Origin: Deltaproteobacteria bacterium
Lineage (GTDB): Bacteria > Desulfobacterota > Desulfomonilia > Desulfomonilales > Desulfomonilaceae
Direction of reading: 5' to 3'
Length of the DNA: 64,000 bases
Assembly (NCBI GenBank): GCA_021777225.1
Contig: JAJYDQ010000007.1
Span: 1 to 64,000, forward strand
The notes under the pieces were generated by a model. That model searched no databases, had not been told where the DNA came from, and worked only from the letters and a program-made list of their open reading frames with translations. The first letter of the stretch is position 1; the number at the start of each line of letters is the position of its first letter. This document shows positions 45,801 to 54,284 of this stretch, piece by piece. The position numbers were made by a program, and so were the translations under genes.

Positions 45801-46820
45801 ATGAAAATTAAAAGACCTCGTATGCTACTGGTATGTCTATGTTTCTTCACTATGCTCTTCACGGCGAATGCGCTGGCTTGGAACTTCATCCAGGCCGCCG
45901 CCACAAACGACGCTAGTGAAAACCTGCTCGTTCCAATCTCGCCCAGAGCTAGGGCGATTAACAAGGTTAAGCCCCAACCTATCGTAAAGTGCAGACCCCC
46001 TATGGGTTTTCAACAAAGCGCCCAAGCGCTCATGAATCGATCGCAGGAGTCGCTCCTTCCGACACTCAAGCCTCGTGGGTGGGAACTCGACGCACAAGCG
46101 TTGTTCGCTCGCACAAGAGGCAAGGCTATATACTTGAACAACAGTTTTGGAGTGGGATTCCTGGGTTCCAATCCGGAAGTTGATTTCAACACCGCCATGG
46201 GGATACCCGACCATGCCGTTGTTGGATCGTTTACAGCCAAATACAGGTTCCGGCCCAACTGGTCACTCAGATATTCGATTCTACCAACCGTGATTCAGGG
46301 TGGCGGAAGCGGCTTGACCGGTTTCCAATTCGGCACATGGAATGCCACCACCGGCCAGAATCTGAAATCAAAATGGGAACGGCTATATCAACAGATAGGA
46401 CTGGTTTATGACCCCATTCGGACCCCCACATCACGAATCGGGATCTTCGCAGAATACGTTAGAATCAATGAACGGATTAGCGTATTACAACAGGGCGCCG
46501 GCGCTGGAATGGGTAACGCAATCTTCGACAATGATTTGAACATGGCTATGGTAGGTGTCGAACTCGAAAAACTACTAAAGGTTACACGTTACTCCAACAC
46601 CCTGTCTTTAGAATGCAAAGCGGGCGTGGCCTTCTATGATGATGCTTTCGGCTCAGATCTCAGCACCGGACTGAAGTACAGTGTCCCCTTAAATAACGGT
46701 CGTTCCGGTTTCCTTAAAGGTGGTTACAGATATTTGACTTATAAGAAGAGTTATAGCGACGTCAAGATGATCGATACCGCAATGGATGGTGGTTTCCTGG
46801 AAATGGGATTCATCTTCTAA
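45801..46820 (+). CDS. Predicted outer-membrane beta-barrel protein
   Basis: A 339-residue protein with a signal peptide (cleavage near ALA-W, residue 27), a linker to about residue 95, and then alternating short amphipathic strands (GVGFLG, FTAKYRFRPNWSLRYSI, RIGIFAEYVRI, TLSLECKAGVAFYDD, LKGGYRYLTY) ending in F-I-F. The terminal aromatic residue is a BamA-recognition feature. No specific porin family is recognised. A strong terminator pair follows. Confidence 0.75.
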   Translation: MKIKRPRMLLVCLCFFTMLFTANALAWNFIQAAATNDASENLLVPISPRARAINKVKPQPIVKCRPPMGFQQSAQALMNRSQESLLPTLKPRGWELDAQALFARTRGKAIYLNNSFGVGFLGSNPEVDFNTAMGIPDHAVVGSFTAKYRFRPNWSLRYSILPTVIQGGGSGLTGFQFGTWNATTGQNLKSKWERLYQQIGLVYDPIRTPTSRIGIFAEYVRINERISVLQQGAGAGMGNAIFDNDLNMAMVGVELEKLLKVTRYSNTLSLECKAGVAFYDDAFGSDLSTGLKYSVPLNNGRSGFLKGGYRYLTYKKSYSDVKMIDTAMDGGFLEMGFIF

Positions 46821-46838
46821 CAAACTTCAATGAATTGA

Positions 46839-46867
46839 GTGGTCAGGCGACGGAGGGACCTGACCAC
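46839..46867 (+). terminator. First hairpin after the outer-membrane protein gene
   Basis: GTGGTCAGG (46839-46847) pairs with CCTGACCAC (46859-46867) over an 11-base loop, 19 bases after the stop. It lacks a T-run; it may protect the 3' end of the mRNA, with true termination at the next hairpin. Confidence 0.45.
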
Positions 46868-46909
46868 ACTGAATTCTTCAAGGGGTCCAGGGAAAAAAAC
46901 CTATTTATC

Positions 46910-46974
46910 GCCCGACCGGTTCCTTGGATCTGTTCCCTCCCAGCTCGACTTAACCGGTCGGGCTTTTTTCTTTT
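46910..46974 (+). terminator. Strong intrinsic terminator
   Basis: GCCCGACCGGTT (46910-46921) pairs perfectly with AACCGGTCGGGC (46952-46963) and is followed by TTTTTTCTTTT. The loop is 30 bases long. This ends transcription from the outer-membrane protein gene. Confidence 0.85.
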
Positions 46975-47020
46975 GCGCCCCAATCTTTTTGTATTATGCT
47001 AATTGGAAAAGGCCTCCTGC

Positions 47021-47818
47021 ATGGACACTATCAATCTAAACATTTTAACATTCATCCGAGAAAACCCCGGGACATCAAGGACTTCCATATTGGAGGCGTT
47101 TCATATCAGCGAGTACCGCTTGAATCGCGCTCTCAGAGGATTAAAACGTGAACATCCAGACATAGCTTTTCCATGTAGCCATGGGCACGGCTTGTGGGTA
47201 GTGCGGCTGGATAGATCCCTCTGTTTGGGAATGGAATGGTCGGCAGAAGAAAATGGCGGATATGTTCAGTGCAACGCGACTCCAACTTTTTCCGACGGAA
47301 AATGTTACGAGCATTCTTCTTGTGAGAGTCCTGAAATGATCGGATTTCTTCGAAAACTGTCGTACTGCATGGGACCTCGAGAGCCGAACCCAATAAACCT
47401 GTTAACGTTGGGAATAGTCCAGATTGAGGAACTCTATGAGGCCCTCAAAAGGATAACACCTTTGACCAGCTCAGAATTTCGGGCCAGATATAGACTTATC
47501 CAAATGTTCGCTTCGGCATACACTACCATTAAATGGAAGCGACGAAAACGTACAGAGTATTCCGAATACCATATCCCACCTGAATTTGCGGAAAGACACA
47601 GGGAGTCGTATATAAATCCTTTTGAGTTTTCTCTGAAAAAACTTTTTGCATTGTTCGATATTCCTTCCACTGCGACGCGTGATGAAACGCTAAAGGCTTG
47701 GAAGAAGCTGGCGCGCCTTTATCACCCGGACTCGTTCGGCGGAATAGGAGATGAAGAGAAAATGAAAGAATTAAATCTGGCCAAGGAACGAATTTTTAAA
47801 ATAAGGCGCTGGGATTGA
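47021..47818 (+). CDS. HTH-domain protein with C-terminal J domain
   Basis: A 265-residue protein. Residues about 1-65 look like a winged helix (TSRTSILEAFHISEYRLNRAL). A middle part has several cysteines. The last about 65 residues are a J domain with the HPD tripeptide (LYHPDSFGG), which stimulates DnaK ATPase. It starts at ATG 47021 with AAAGG upstream; an in-frame TTG at 47003 is not needed. A DNA-linked cochaperone is the simplest reading; the target is unknown. Confidence 0.78.
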   Translation: MDTINLNILTFIRENPGTSRTSILEAFHISEYRLNRALRGLKREHPDIAFPCSHGHGLWVVRLDRSLCLGMEWSAEENGGYVQCNATPTFSDGKCYEHSSCESPEMIGFLRKLSYCMGPREPNPINLLTLGIVQIEELYEALKRITPLTSSEFRARYRLIQMFASAYTTIKWKRRKRTEYSEYHIPPEFAERHRESYINPFEFSLKKLFALFDIPSTATRDETLKAWKKLARLYHPDSFGGIGDEEKMKELNLAKERIFKIRRWD

Positions 47819-47828
47819 TTCGGAACAA

Positions 47829-47862
47829 AAACAAAAGGGATTCTCTTGAATCCCTTTTGTTT
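47829..47862. terminator. Bidirectional intrinsic terminator
   Basis: AAACAAAAGGGATTC (47829-47843) and GAATCCCTTTTGTTT (47848-47862) make a 15-bp perfect stem with a 4-base loop. T-rich tracts flank it on both strands, so it serves the J-domain gene and the convergent Cys-rich gene. Confidence 0.88.
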
Positions 47863-47887
47863 TCTTCATTCTTTTAAGGATTTAAGT

Positions 47888-48454
47888 CTACCAATAGCTT
47901 CCGAAAACACCTTCACCCGGGGAAGCCATCAGGGTTGACGGTAGGCTGGAGTTCGTTTTCTTGCTCATGGGAGACATTCTTCTCGTGGATCCATAACCCA
48001 TAGGTCTCATCGCAGGCGACATACCGTAGCAAGCGGGCGGGCCACATTTCACCGGTCCACAAACAGAGGGAGGACACGGAGGCGGTCCGCAAGCTGGAGG
48101 AGGACATGGGGGAGGTCCACACATCGGCCTGGGAGGGCAACAAGGATTTGGACTACAGTCCAACGCGTCGATCATTCTATCAACCAACTTGAAAGGCAAC
48201 GCTACAACACCTGTTACCAGCCTAAACGCGCCTGAGAAAACTCGACCAATGGGGTTAGGCCCACAACATGGGGGTGGACAAGGCGGAGGTCCGCAATAGG
48301 GCTGAGGGCCACAATACGGTTGGGGACCACATGGGGGAGGTCCACACATCGGTGGCACCTTACATATAGGACCACCGGCGGAAACTGGTCCCAACGCAAG
48401 AGCGAACACTGTCAAAACCAACGCAAGAGCGCCAACATACATTCTTGCCTTCAT
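47888..48454 (-). CDS. Secreted Cys/Pro-rich protein with CGPPPC repeats
   Basis: A 188-residue protein with a signal peptide (about 1-26, cleavage after SAG or VSA). Two Cys/Pro/Gly blocks (about 29-66 and 99-143) contain four CGPPPC units and variants such as CGPQPYC. The whole protein has 18 cysteines. The blocks flank a hydrophobic/amphipathic segment (GRVFSGAFRLVTGVVALPFKLVDRMIDALD region, about 68-98). The C-terminus is Ser/Met/Gly-rich. No known domain. The spacing suggests disulfide-linked or metal-binding extracytoplasmic structure. A second, smaller protein with CPPPVCG lies 2 kb away. Confidence 0.72.
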   Translation of the reverse strand: MKARMYVGALALVLTVFALALGPVSAGGPICKVPPMCGPPPCGPQPYCGPQPYCGPPPCPPPCCGPNPIGRVFSGAFRLVTGVVALPFKLVDRMIDALDCSPNPCCPPRPMCGPPPCPPPACGPPPCPPSVCGPVKCGPPACYGMSPAMRPMGYGSTRRMSPMSKKTNSSLPSTLMASPGEGVFGSYW

Positions 48455-48597
48455 GCAACAACTCCTTCCGAAAAATCCCTCGGACTCTCCCTTGCGCCCC
48501 GCCGAGAGACAGATAAAACACTTTTACAAATTTCTTGGAAATTACTCTATCAAATTTAATCTACAAATGTCAACCCGTAAAATCATTATTAACATCA

Positions 48598-48613
48598 ATT
48601 AATATTTATTAAT
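48598..48613. promoter_or_regulatory. AT-only inverted repeat upstream of the Cys/Pro-rich gene
   Basis: ATTAATA (48598-48604), TT, TATTAAT (48607-48613) is a perfect 7-bp inverted repeat in the AT-rich gap 48455-48736, about 145 bases upstream of the Cys/Pro-rich gene. It could bind a regulator or be chance in AT-rich sequence. Nothing else was seen in this gap. Confidence 0.25.
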
Positions 48614-48736
48614 AACATCTCGTCGTAATTGATTAATCTAAAACCGCTCGCTGACTGGACAATTCTTGATTGATGATTACTCGTAAATAACGCGCTTCTA
48701 TAAGCTCAACAGACACGCAGCGCCTAACTCATCAGT

Positions 48737-50065
48737 CTAATTACCGTTTTCTTCCCAGACGCCATCGGCGTCAGAAGATGTTGAATCGTGATGGTTACCA
48801 GAGTAGCCAACCTTCCCACAACCAAAATCCAGAGACTCTGAAGACCCTAAAGTCGCTAACACCTTCTGGGAAAACCCTCCACCGGGACGTGCCTCCCTCG
48901 TCGTAACCCAGGATTCAACAATCGCATCATGATTCTTGTCGAACCTGAAGGCGCCACGAAGACCATTAAACTTCAAGTCCGCAACATATTTTAGAAGTGT
49001 TTCAAAATCTTTGGTGTGTAGGATCTGCTCCTTAGCCAAAATGTCGATAATCTGACCAAGATCGTGTCCCTCCGACACCCTGGTGATGGATGACGGCATC
49101 TCCCCATAAAGATGAACTATTTTTGATTTTATGGACTCGGGGTTCAAAACATTCGTCAGCGTGGGCACGTTGAGTATCATTTCGCGATTTGCGCCACTTT
49201 CCACATCGAAGGATGTCAGCGTTTCAGGACCAATGACTGTTTTCCTACTTTTGGGATCTTGCGCGCTGAAGGCCTTCAGGAAATTCTCAGCAGAATGGCC
49301 TTTGAAACAGGCAAAAACAAAATCCGGTCCTGAATTGGCAATTGACTTTAGGACCGACTGTAAAGACTCAGCCGAACCATCTGACATTACCCGGTCTGCA
49401 AATGCTCCACCTGCCCTTTCAAAACCAAAAGCGAAGAAATCGCTCTTTTCATTTGCGTCGCGATCGTTGTCGCCAGTTATAAAAACCTTGGTCCCACAAT
49501 TCTTGATCGCCCATGGCGCCAGAGGTTCCGACAAAACATAGTTGTTTGCGCTTACCCTAAACACATTAGTGTTACAAACTTCACCGGATACAAGTTTAAC
49601 GGACCGATTTGCGACAAACAATATGGTCCCGGCCGAGGCGAAAGTTCTTATAGCCTTCTCAGAAGACTCAACGTCAGCGAACAAGACTATGAATCGAACA
49701 TTGCCGTCATTAATCCACTTTTGCAGGGTCTCTTCAATTCCATCGGAATTTGACTGGAATGGTTTCTTGAATAAATCTACGGGACAAGGGCCATCTTTAT
49801 CGAAAAAGAGATCAAATCCAGACATTAGGGATTTGGCTTCCTGTTCCATTTCGCCCGAGTCAGGGTAGATAAAACCCACCTTGACTCGTTCTTCAGGATC
49901 TTTGGCCCATGCCGCTGATCCAATAACGAGCATCGCCGACGATAGTAAACCGCTGATTAGGAACTCTCGTCTAGAAAACACTGACGGATCAATCTGCGAA
50001 ATCAAAAAAGGGCTTTCGACCTTAACATTCCGGCGCCTATTGTGAGAATTATTGTGTTGATTCAT
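48737..50065 (-). CDS. Tat-exported ABC-type branched-chain-amino-acid-like binding protein
   Basis: A 442-residue periplasmic protein with an unusually long N-terminal region, then a twin-arginine-type signal (SRREFLISG, about 31-39, ending near AWA-K). The remainder resembles type I periplasmic binding proteins of the Leu/Ile/Val family (VKVGFIYPDSGEMEQE, VFRVSANNY, KVFITGDNDRDA). No permease or ATPase genes are adjacent. Ligand unknown; it could serve as a sensor or an orphan receptor. Confidence 0.8.
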   Translation of the reverse strand: MNQHNNSHNRRRNVKVESPFLISQIDPSVFSRREFLISGLLSSAMLVIGSAAWAKDPEERVKVGFIYPDSGEMEQEAKSLMSGFDLFFDKDGPCPVDLFKKPFQSNSDGIEETLQKWINDGNVRFIVLFADVESSEKAIRTFASAGTILFVANRSVKLVSGEVCNTNVFRVSANNYVLSEPLAPWAIKNCGTKVFITGDNDRDANEKSDFFAFGFERAGGAFADRVMSDGSAESLQSVLKSIANSGPDFVFACFKGHSAENFLKAFSAQDPKSRKTVIGPETLTSFDVESGANREMILNVPTLTNVLNPESIKSKIVHLYGEMPSSITRVSEGHDLGQIIDILAKEQILHTKDFETLLKYVADLKFNGLRGAFRFDKNHDAIVESWVTTREARPGGGFSQKVLATLGSSESLDFGCGKVGYSGNHHDSTSSDADGVWEENGN

Positions 50066-50307
50066 GTCTTGACAGTCAATCCCGGAAAGAACTCAGAGCG
50101 TTCTTTCCGATAAATAAGGTTTAAATTAATTTTTATGTTTTCTTAACGTGCAGCGCATCCTACCCCAAAGAAATATGACTGTAAAGCATAGTGTTCGGAA
50201 TCATCAAATCATCAGCACAAGCTTTAGGAAGCGTCGGAATAAGCTAATGGCAGAAAAATGTATTTGCGATGGAATTAAAAAAAAGGAAGGGTGTAATAAA
50301 GTAGGTA
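50066..50307. other. Intergenic gap with no supported gene
   Basis: Gap before the small Cys-rich gene's terminator region. A short plus-strand frame (50148-50498) overlaps that gene and has no coding character or RBS. A run of A residues at about 50278-50285 gives the T-run of the minus-strand terminator. Confidence 0.4.
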
Positions 50308-50338
50308 GTCCTCCCCGTCATGGTGAAACAGGGAGGAC
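50308..50338 (-). terminator. Hairpin after the small Cys-rich gene
   Basis: GTCCTCCC (50308-50315) pairs with GGGAGGAC (50331-50338) over a 15-base loop, 10 bases past the stop on the minus strand. A run of eight T lies about 22 bases further (50278-50285), so it is not a textbook terminator. Confidence 0.45.
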
Positions 50339-50348
50339 CGAAAGATCT

Positions 50349-50681
50349 CTAACGATAGGGGCGACCCATCGGGGCGCAAGCCGACCCAGGAGCGCAACTG
50401 TATCGGCTCTTCTTTATGACTTTTCTTGGCGCTCCGCAAACCGGCGGAGGGCATTCCATCCTTACAGCGATAACTCTGCAGCTTCTCGGAGCAAATGAGT
50501 CCTGAGAGCATTTTACAACGGCCATTTCCGTAGCATGACAAGGAGTTGGGCCAATGCCCTGATACAACGCTCCTCGAAAATTCTGAGCCGTGGCTACAAA
50601 CAAAGCGTCTGAGTTTCCTGGGATCACTGCGGTTACGGCTAGAGCCAATACCGCCAGCAAAAATACAGACTTCTTAGACAT
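50349..50681 (-). CDS. Small secreted Cys-rich protein
   Basis: A 110-residue protein starting at ATG 50681, with a signal peptide (KSVFLLAVLALAVTAVIPGNSDA, cleavage near residue 25). The mature part carries cysteines in PCHATE, VVKCSQD, RSCRV, MECPPPVCGAP and YSCAPGSACAP. The CPPPVCG motif echoes the CGPPPC repeats of the larger protein at 47888-48454. No family recognised. It may act in the same envelope structure; this is inference. Confidence 0.62.
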   Translation of the reverse strand: MSKKSVFLLAVLALAVTAVIPGNSDALFVATAQNFRGALYQGIGPTPCHATEMAVVKCSQDSFAPRSCRVIAVRMECPPPVCGAPRKVIKKSRYSCAPGSACAPMGRPYR

Positions 50682-50928
50682 CGTATACCTCCACATTATA
50701 ATTTAACTATAACTCCAATTATTGTATTAAAGACAAACAACAACCTCAAAAGGTTCCTATTTCTGAAATCGTTGTCATTACTTATTCACCGTATCAGATT
50801 AGCGGCCAAATGGCAAGTCCAAATATGCTGTGTTATTTCAGCTAGATATACGATTAAATCTACTTCGGATTTTCTGGTTAGTCCTCTGTGTTCGGCAAAT
50901 GTCGTTGCCTATTATGGCGTCACTGGAA

Positions 50929-52236
50929 TCATGATTTGCGGGCGTCATTCACAACCTGAAGCTTGAAAGAGGGTTGCCCTGTGGCCTCAAGGACGCTACT
51001 CCATAGCTTACCCCTTAAATCAACCTGTTTGCGACCTGCAGATACTAAACCCAAAGGTACACAGACAAACTCCTCGTTCCATGTGCCCACCATAATATTA
51101 GTCATTCCCGCAAGGCCGACGTGCACAGCGTTCTGCCCCAGAAAACCGCAAAAAACAGAGTCTTCGGATGTTGCGCGGACAGACCTTATAGTGTAACTCG
51201 GATCAATGTACTTCAAGCTTGTCTCGATTCCCTTTTCCCTGAAATATTCAGTAATTCGATCTTTAAGGTATAAACCTATATCACCCAAGACTTTGTTACC
51301 TGAATTATCAAAACCATCGACACCGCAGTATCGCTGGCCAGCCCCCTCAGCAACAACGATCACGGCATGCTTCTTTTCCTGGATTCTTTTTTCCAGTACT
51401 GCCAGGAAACCATGAGGCCCGTCGAGGTCAAAATCCGATTCTGGAATGAGGACGAAATTTGCATAGCGTCTGTCTAGCGACGCATTGGCGGCTATAAAAC
51501 CCGACTGTCGACCCATAAGCTTTACAAGACCAATGCCGTTTGGGGCTCCATTTGCCTCAACATGGGCGCAACCTATTACGTCTGATGCGCAGCTAACTGC
51601 CGTGCTAAATCCAAACGACCTGGAGAGAAACAGTATGTCATTATCGATCGTCTTGGGTATCCCTATTACACCGATTTTGGACCCTCTGTGTGCTATTTCT
51701 TCGGAAATCCTGGCAGCGGCCCTAAAAGTACCGTCGCCCCCAATTGTAAAGAGCAACCCGATGTTCATACGTTCCAGAGCATCAACGACTTCACCTATTT
51801 CCTGATGGCCTCTTGAGGATGAAAGGATAGTCCCGCCCAACTCATTAATCTCACGGACCCGGTTAGGGGTAAGTTCCATGACCGGGTGACCATACTTGGG
51901 AATAAAACCCTGGAATCCATACCTTATACCAAGGATATTGGTCACCCCATATGTATGATACAATGTCAGGACGATCGAGCGTATGACATTGTTCAATCCC
52001 GGACAAAGCCCACCACATGTTACAATTGCGCATTTAAGTTTACTGATGTCAAAATAGATTTTTCGTTTTGGACCTGCCTTTAAAAAAGAAATCGGGGACT
52101 GGCCCTTTTTTATGCATTCCTCAGCCAACCCGGCAGAGAGATCGAATAATACCCTGTCATTGTCTTCGACCCAATCCACCTGCCTCAGTGGGTTGCTAAT
52201 TTTAGATTCACCCAACAGTTCCACTGATGTATCCAT
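50929..52236 (-). CDS. pfkA: 6-phosphofructokinase, GGDGT/PKTIDND type
   Basis: A 435-residue PFK of the long, plant-like clade. It has GGLCPGLNNVIR near residue 75, GGDGT and PKTIDND. The Gly of GGDGT indicates ATP as donor, while Lys in PKTIDND is found in PPi-dependent forms, so donor choice is not certain from these alone. It phosphorylates fructose 6-phosphate in glycolysis. ATG 52236 has GGGGAAG at nine bases; in-frame TTG 52254 and ATG 52245 lie just upstream. Confidence 0.85.
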   Translation of the reverse strand: MDTSVELLGESKISNPLRQVDWVEDNDRVLFDLSAGLAEECIKKGQSPISFLKAGPKRKIYFDISKLKCAIVTCGGLCPGLNNVIRSIVLTLYHTYGVTNILGIRYGFQGFIPKYGHPVMELTPNRVREINELGGTILSSSRGHQEIGEVVDALERMNIGLLFTIGGDGTFRAAARISEEIAHRGSKIGVIGIPKTIDNDILFLSRSFGFSTAVSCASDVIGCAHVEANGAPNGIGLVKLMGRQSGFIAANASLDRRYANFVLIPESDFDLDGPHGFLAVLEKRIQEKKHAVIVVAEGAGQRYCGVDGFDNSGNKVLGDIGLYLKDRITEYFREKGIETSLKYIDPSYTIRSVRATSEDSVFCGFLGQNAVHVGLAGMTNIMVGTWNEEFVCVPLGLVSAGRKQVDLRGKLWSSVLEATGQPSFKLQVVNDARKS

Positions 52237-52292
52237 AATGATCATCTTCCCCAAATCACTTAACCATCCATTTGTAATAACGGTAGGAATAA

Positions 52293-53366
52293 TTAGACGT
52301 TAAACCTGAAAAGCATTATGTCTCCGTCTTTGACGACGTAGTCTCTTCCCTCTAGACGAACTTTACCCGCCTTCTGGGCCGCCACCATGGAACCTGACGA
52401 CTTGAAATCATCAAAGGCTACCACTTCCGCGCGGATAAAGCCTCGTTCCATGTCCGAATGAACTGTGCCGGCAGCCTTCACAGCCGCCCTACCCTTGACC
52501 AGACTCCATGCTCTGACTTCCGGTTCACCTGCGGTAAAAAATACAATCAGGTTTAAGAGTTCAAAGGACCGCTTGATAATTCTTTCTTTGGCGCCTTCTT
52601 CCAAAGACATGTCCACCAGAAATTCAGATGCCTCTTCCTCGGACATACCGGCCAATTCAGCTTCCATGTCCGCGTATAGCCAGTCAATACTCACATTGGG
52701 TTGATCTTTTATGTATTCCTCAATCTCTGACAGTACTTGACGCGCTTGTTCGGGACCCTTGTTTTCACCGGTATTCAATAAAATCAGTTGGGGCTTGGCT
52801 GTTAGAAAGGCAAAGCCACGAAGCTTTTCGTTTTGTTCAACTTCTTTCATCAATCTTAGTGGTTTGGCTTCATTCAATAAGTCCCTTGCCTGAACAAGCA
52901 GCTCATATTCTTCGGTAAGTTCCTTTCGTCCGCGACTCAAGTCTTTGCTAACTCGTTCGAGTCGTTTCTCAACGATCGAGAGATCTGATAAAATCATCTC
53001 CTCTTCTAGAGTCCTATAATCTGAAAGCGGGGATGGTTTTCCTGAAGAGGCGGAATCAAAAAACCGCACGCATGTGACGAGCGCGTCCAAAGGACGTATT
53101 ATAGAAAGCAATTTGTCACCGAGTGACCGGCCTTGTTTTCCTTCACCGGTGAGACCGGCTATGTCGAGATATTCAACGTGGACGGGGGTAACTTTTTTAG
53201 GTTTGTGATATTGAGTGAGAAAATCTATGCGGGGATCGGACACTTTTACCACGCCCAACCCGGGCTCCTGCCTATTTCGCTGTTCGCCAGGATTAAGTCC
53301 CCCTGTAAGCGCCCTAAAAAGTACAGTCTTTCCTGATCCCGGCAAACCAACTATTCCAAGCTTCAA
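52293..53366 (-). CDS. ychF: YchF/OLA1-like P-loop ATPase
   Basis: A 357-residue GTPase-fold protein of the Obg/YchF group. The P-loop is GLPGSGKT instead of the usual GLPNVGKS. The base-recognition motif is LNTGE (NxxE), which is the YchF hallmark that favours ATP. A coiled-coil insertion spans about 130-200, and the C-terminal TGS-like region has SWSL, MERGFIRAEV and DYVVKDGDIMLFRFNV. It acts on ribosomes and in redox stress in known cases. The variant P-loop is worth noting. Confidence 0.88.
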   Translation of the reverse strand: MKLGIVGLPGSGKTVLFRALTGGLNPGEQRNRQEPGLGVVKVSDPRIDFLTQYHKPKKVTPVHVEYLDIAGLTGEGKQGRSLGDKLLSIIRPLDALVTCVRFFDSASSGKPSPLSDYRTLEEEMILSDLSIVEKRLERVSKDLSRGRKELTEEYELLVQARDLLNEAKPLRLMKEVEQNEKLRGFAFLTAKPQLILLNTGENKGPEQARQVLSEIEEYIKDQPNVSIDWLYADMEAELAGMSEEEASEFLVDMSLEEGAKERIIKRSFELLNLIVFFTAGEPEVRAWSLVKGRAAVKAAGTVHSDMERGFIRAEVVAFDDFKSSGSMVAAQKAGKVRLEGRDYVVKDGDIMLFRFNV

Positions 53367-53402
53367 TTGACAGTTACCTTCCCAACGACAATTTCAAGCG
53401 CA

Positions 53403-54284
53403 CTATTTTGGGGCCTGAGTGAAACGAATGTAAAGGCGAACATTTCTGCTGTCAACTTTCGTCGGGGCAGGCGAATCAGATTCCAGAGATTTCGCCCCAA
53501 CTTCAATAGCTCCATAGTTGACCAACGCTGAAGTAAGATCGCCGTACCTACTGGAAGGTATGATCACACCTACTAGGGCTTCTCCAAAAGCATTCCGAAA
53601 TTTTTCGTCAATTAATTTGCCTTGAATATCTGGAAGGATTTCTTTGAGACTTTTTAAAGCCAGATCCATCTGAGGGCTTTCCACTGTTAGGTTATCCGCT
53701 CCAATTTCATCAGCAACAGTTGGGAAACGCCACGCAACGGAAGAGGAACGGCCGGGTCCGTCATAGGGAACATAAGCATGGGAGAACGGCGCGGTTTGAG
53801 GTGAAAATGGAGCTGAAGCCACCATCCCGGAGTCAACGGGACGTGAAGCCGAATCAACTGCGATAGCGCCATTTTGCGCGTTACTATTGAGAGACAGACC
53901 GGATTTTCCGCCCTGGGACAATTCCGGTGGAGTATAATTATATACAAGGAAAGCACAAAACGTGACAAATGCGAGAGACACGGCGCCAACCGGAACAGGG
54001 GCGGTCGGGATTGCATTCATCAGATTTTTGATTTGGGAGATAATAGATTGGAAGATTGAGGAGTTTTTGTCGATTCTGGCGTTAAGTTGCTTTAGAAAAT
54101 CGTTTGGAGGCGCAACCTGTTCCAAATTGGCTAAAGCCTGAATGGTAACTCCGTACCACTTAAACTCTTCCCGACACGCTGCACAGGACTTTAAATGATC
54201 TTTAACCATTTTTCCGGTTTGCGCGTCAGAATCTCCTTCGTAAACCGCCCTAAAATAGTCAGCAATCCGTTCGCAATCCATCAT
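53403..54284 (-). CDS. Anti-sigma factor with N-terminal zinc-finger domain
   Basis: A 293-residue protein. Residues 1-60 form an anti-sigma zinc-finger (CERIADY...HLKSCAACREEF with HxxxCxxC). One membrane helix lies near residue 95-115 (VGAVSLAFVTFCAFLVYNY), and the remaining about 175 residues are periplasmic and Ser/Pro-rich. It overlaps the sigma gene by four bases. It is expected to hold the ECF sigma factor inactive until an envelope signal releases it. Confidence 0.88.
   Translation of the reverse strand: MMDCERIADYFRAVYEGDSDAQTGKMVKDHLKSCAACREEFKWYGVTIQALANLEQVAPPNDFLKQLNARIDKNSSIFQSIISQIKNLMNAIPTAPVPVGAVSLAFVTFCAFLVYNYTPPELSQGGKSGLSLNSNAQNGAIAVDSASRPVDSGMVASAPFSPQTAPFSHAYVPYDGPGRSSSVAWRFPTVADEIGADNLTVESPQMDLALKSLKEILPDIQGKLIDEKFRNAFGEALVGVIIPSSRYGDLTSALVNYGAIEVGAKSLESDSPAPTKVDSRNVRLYIRFTQAPK

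Noticed and set aside
47888-48454. Direct DNA repeats that might be a CRISPR or tandem-repeat array
   Set aside because: The repeated units are short, irregular and encode in-frame CGPPPC motifs behind a signal peptide, so they are coding repeats.
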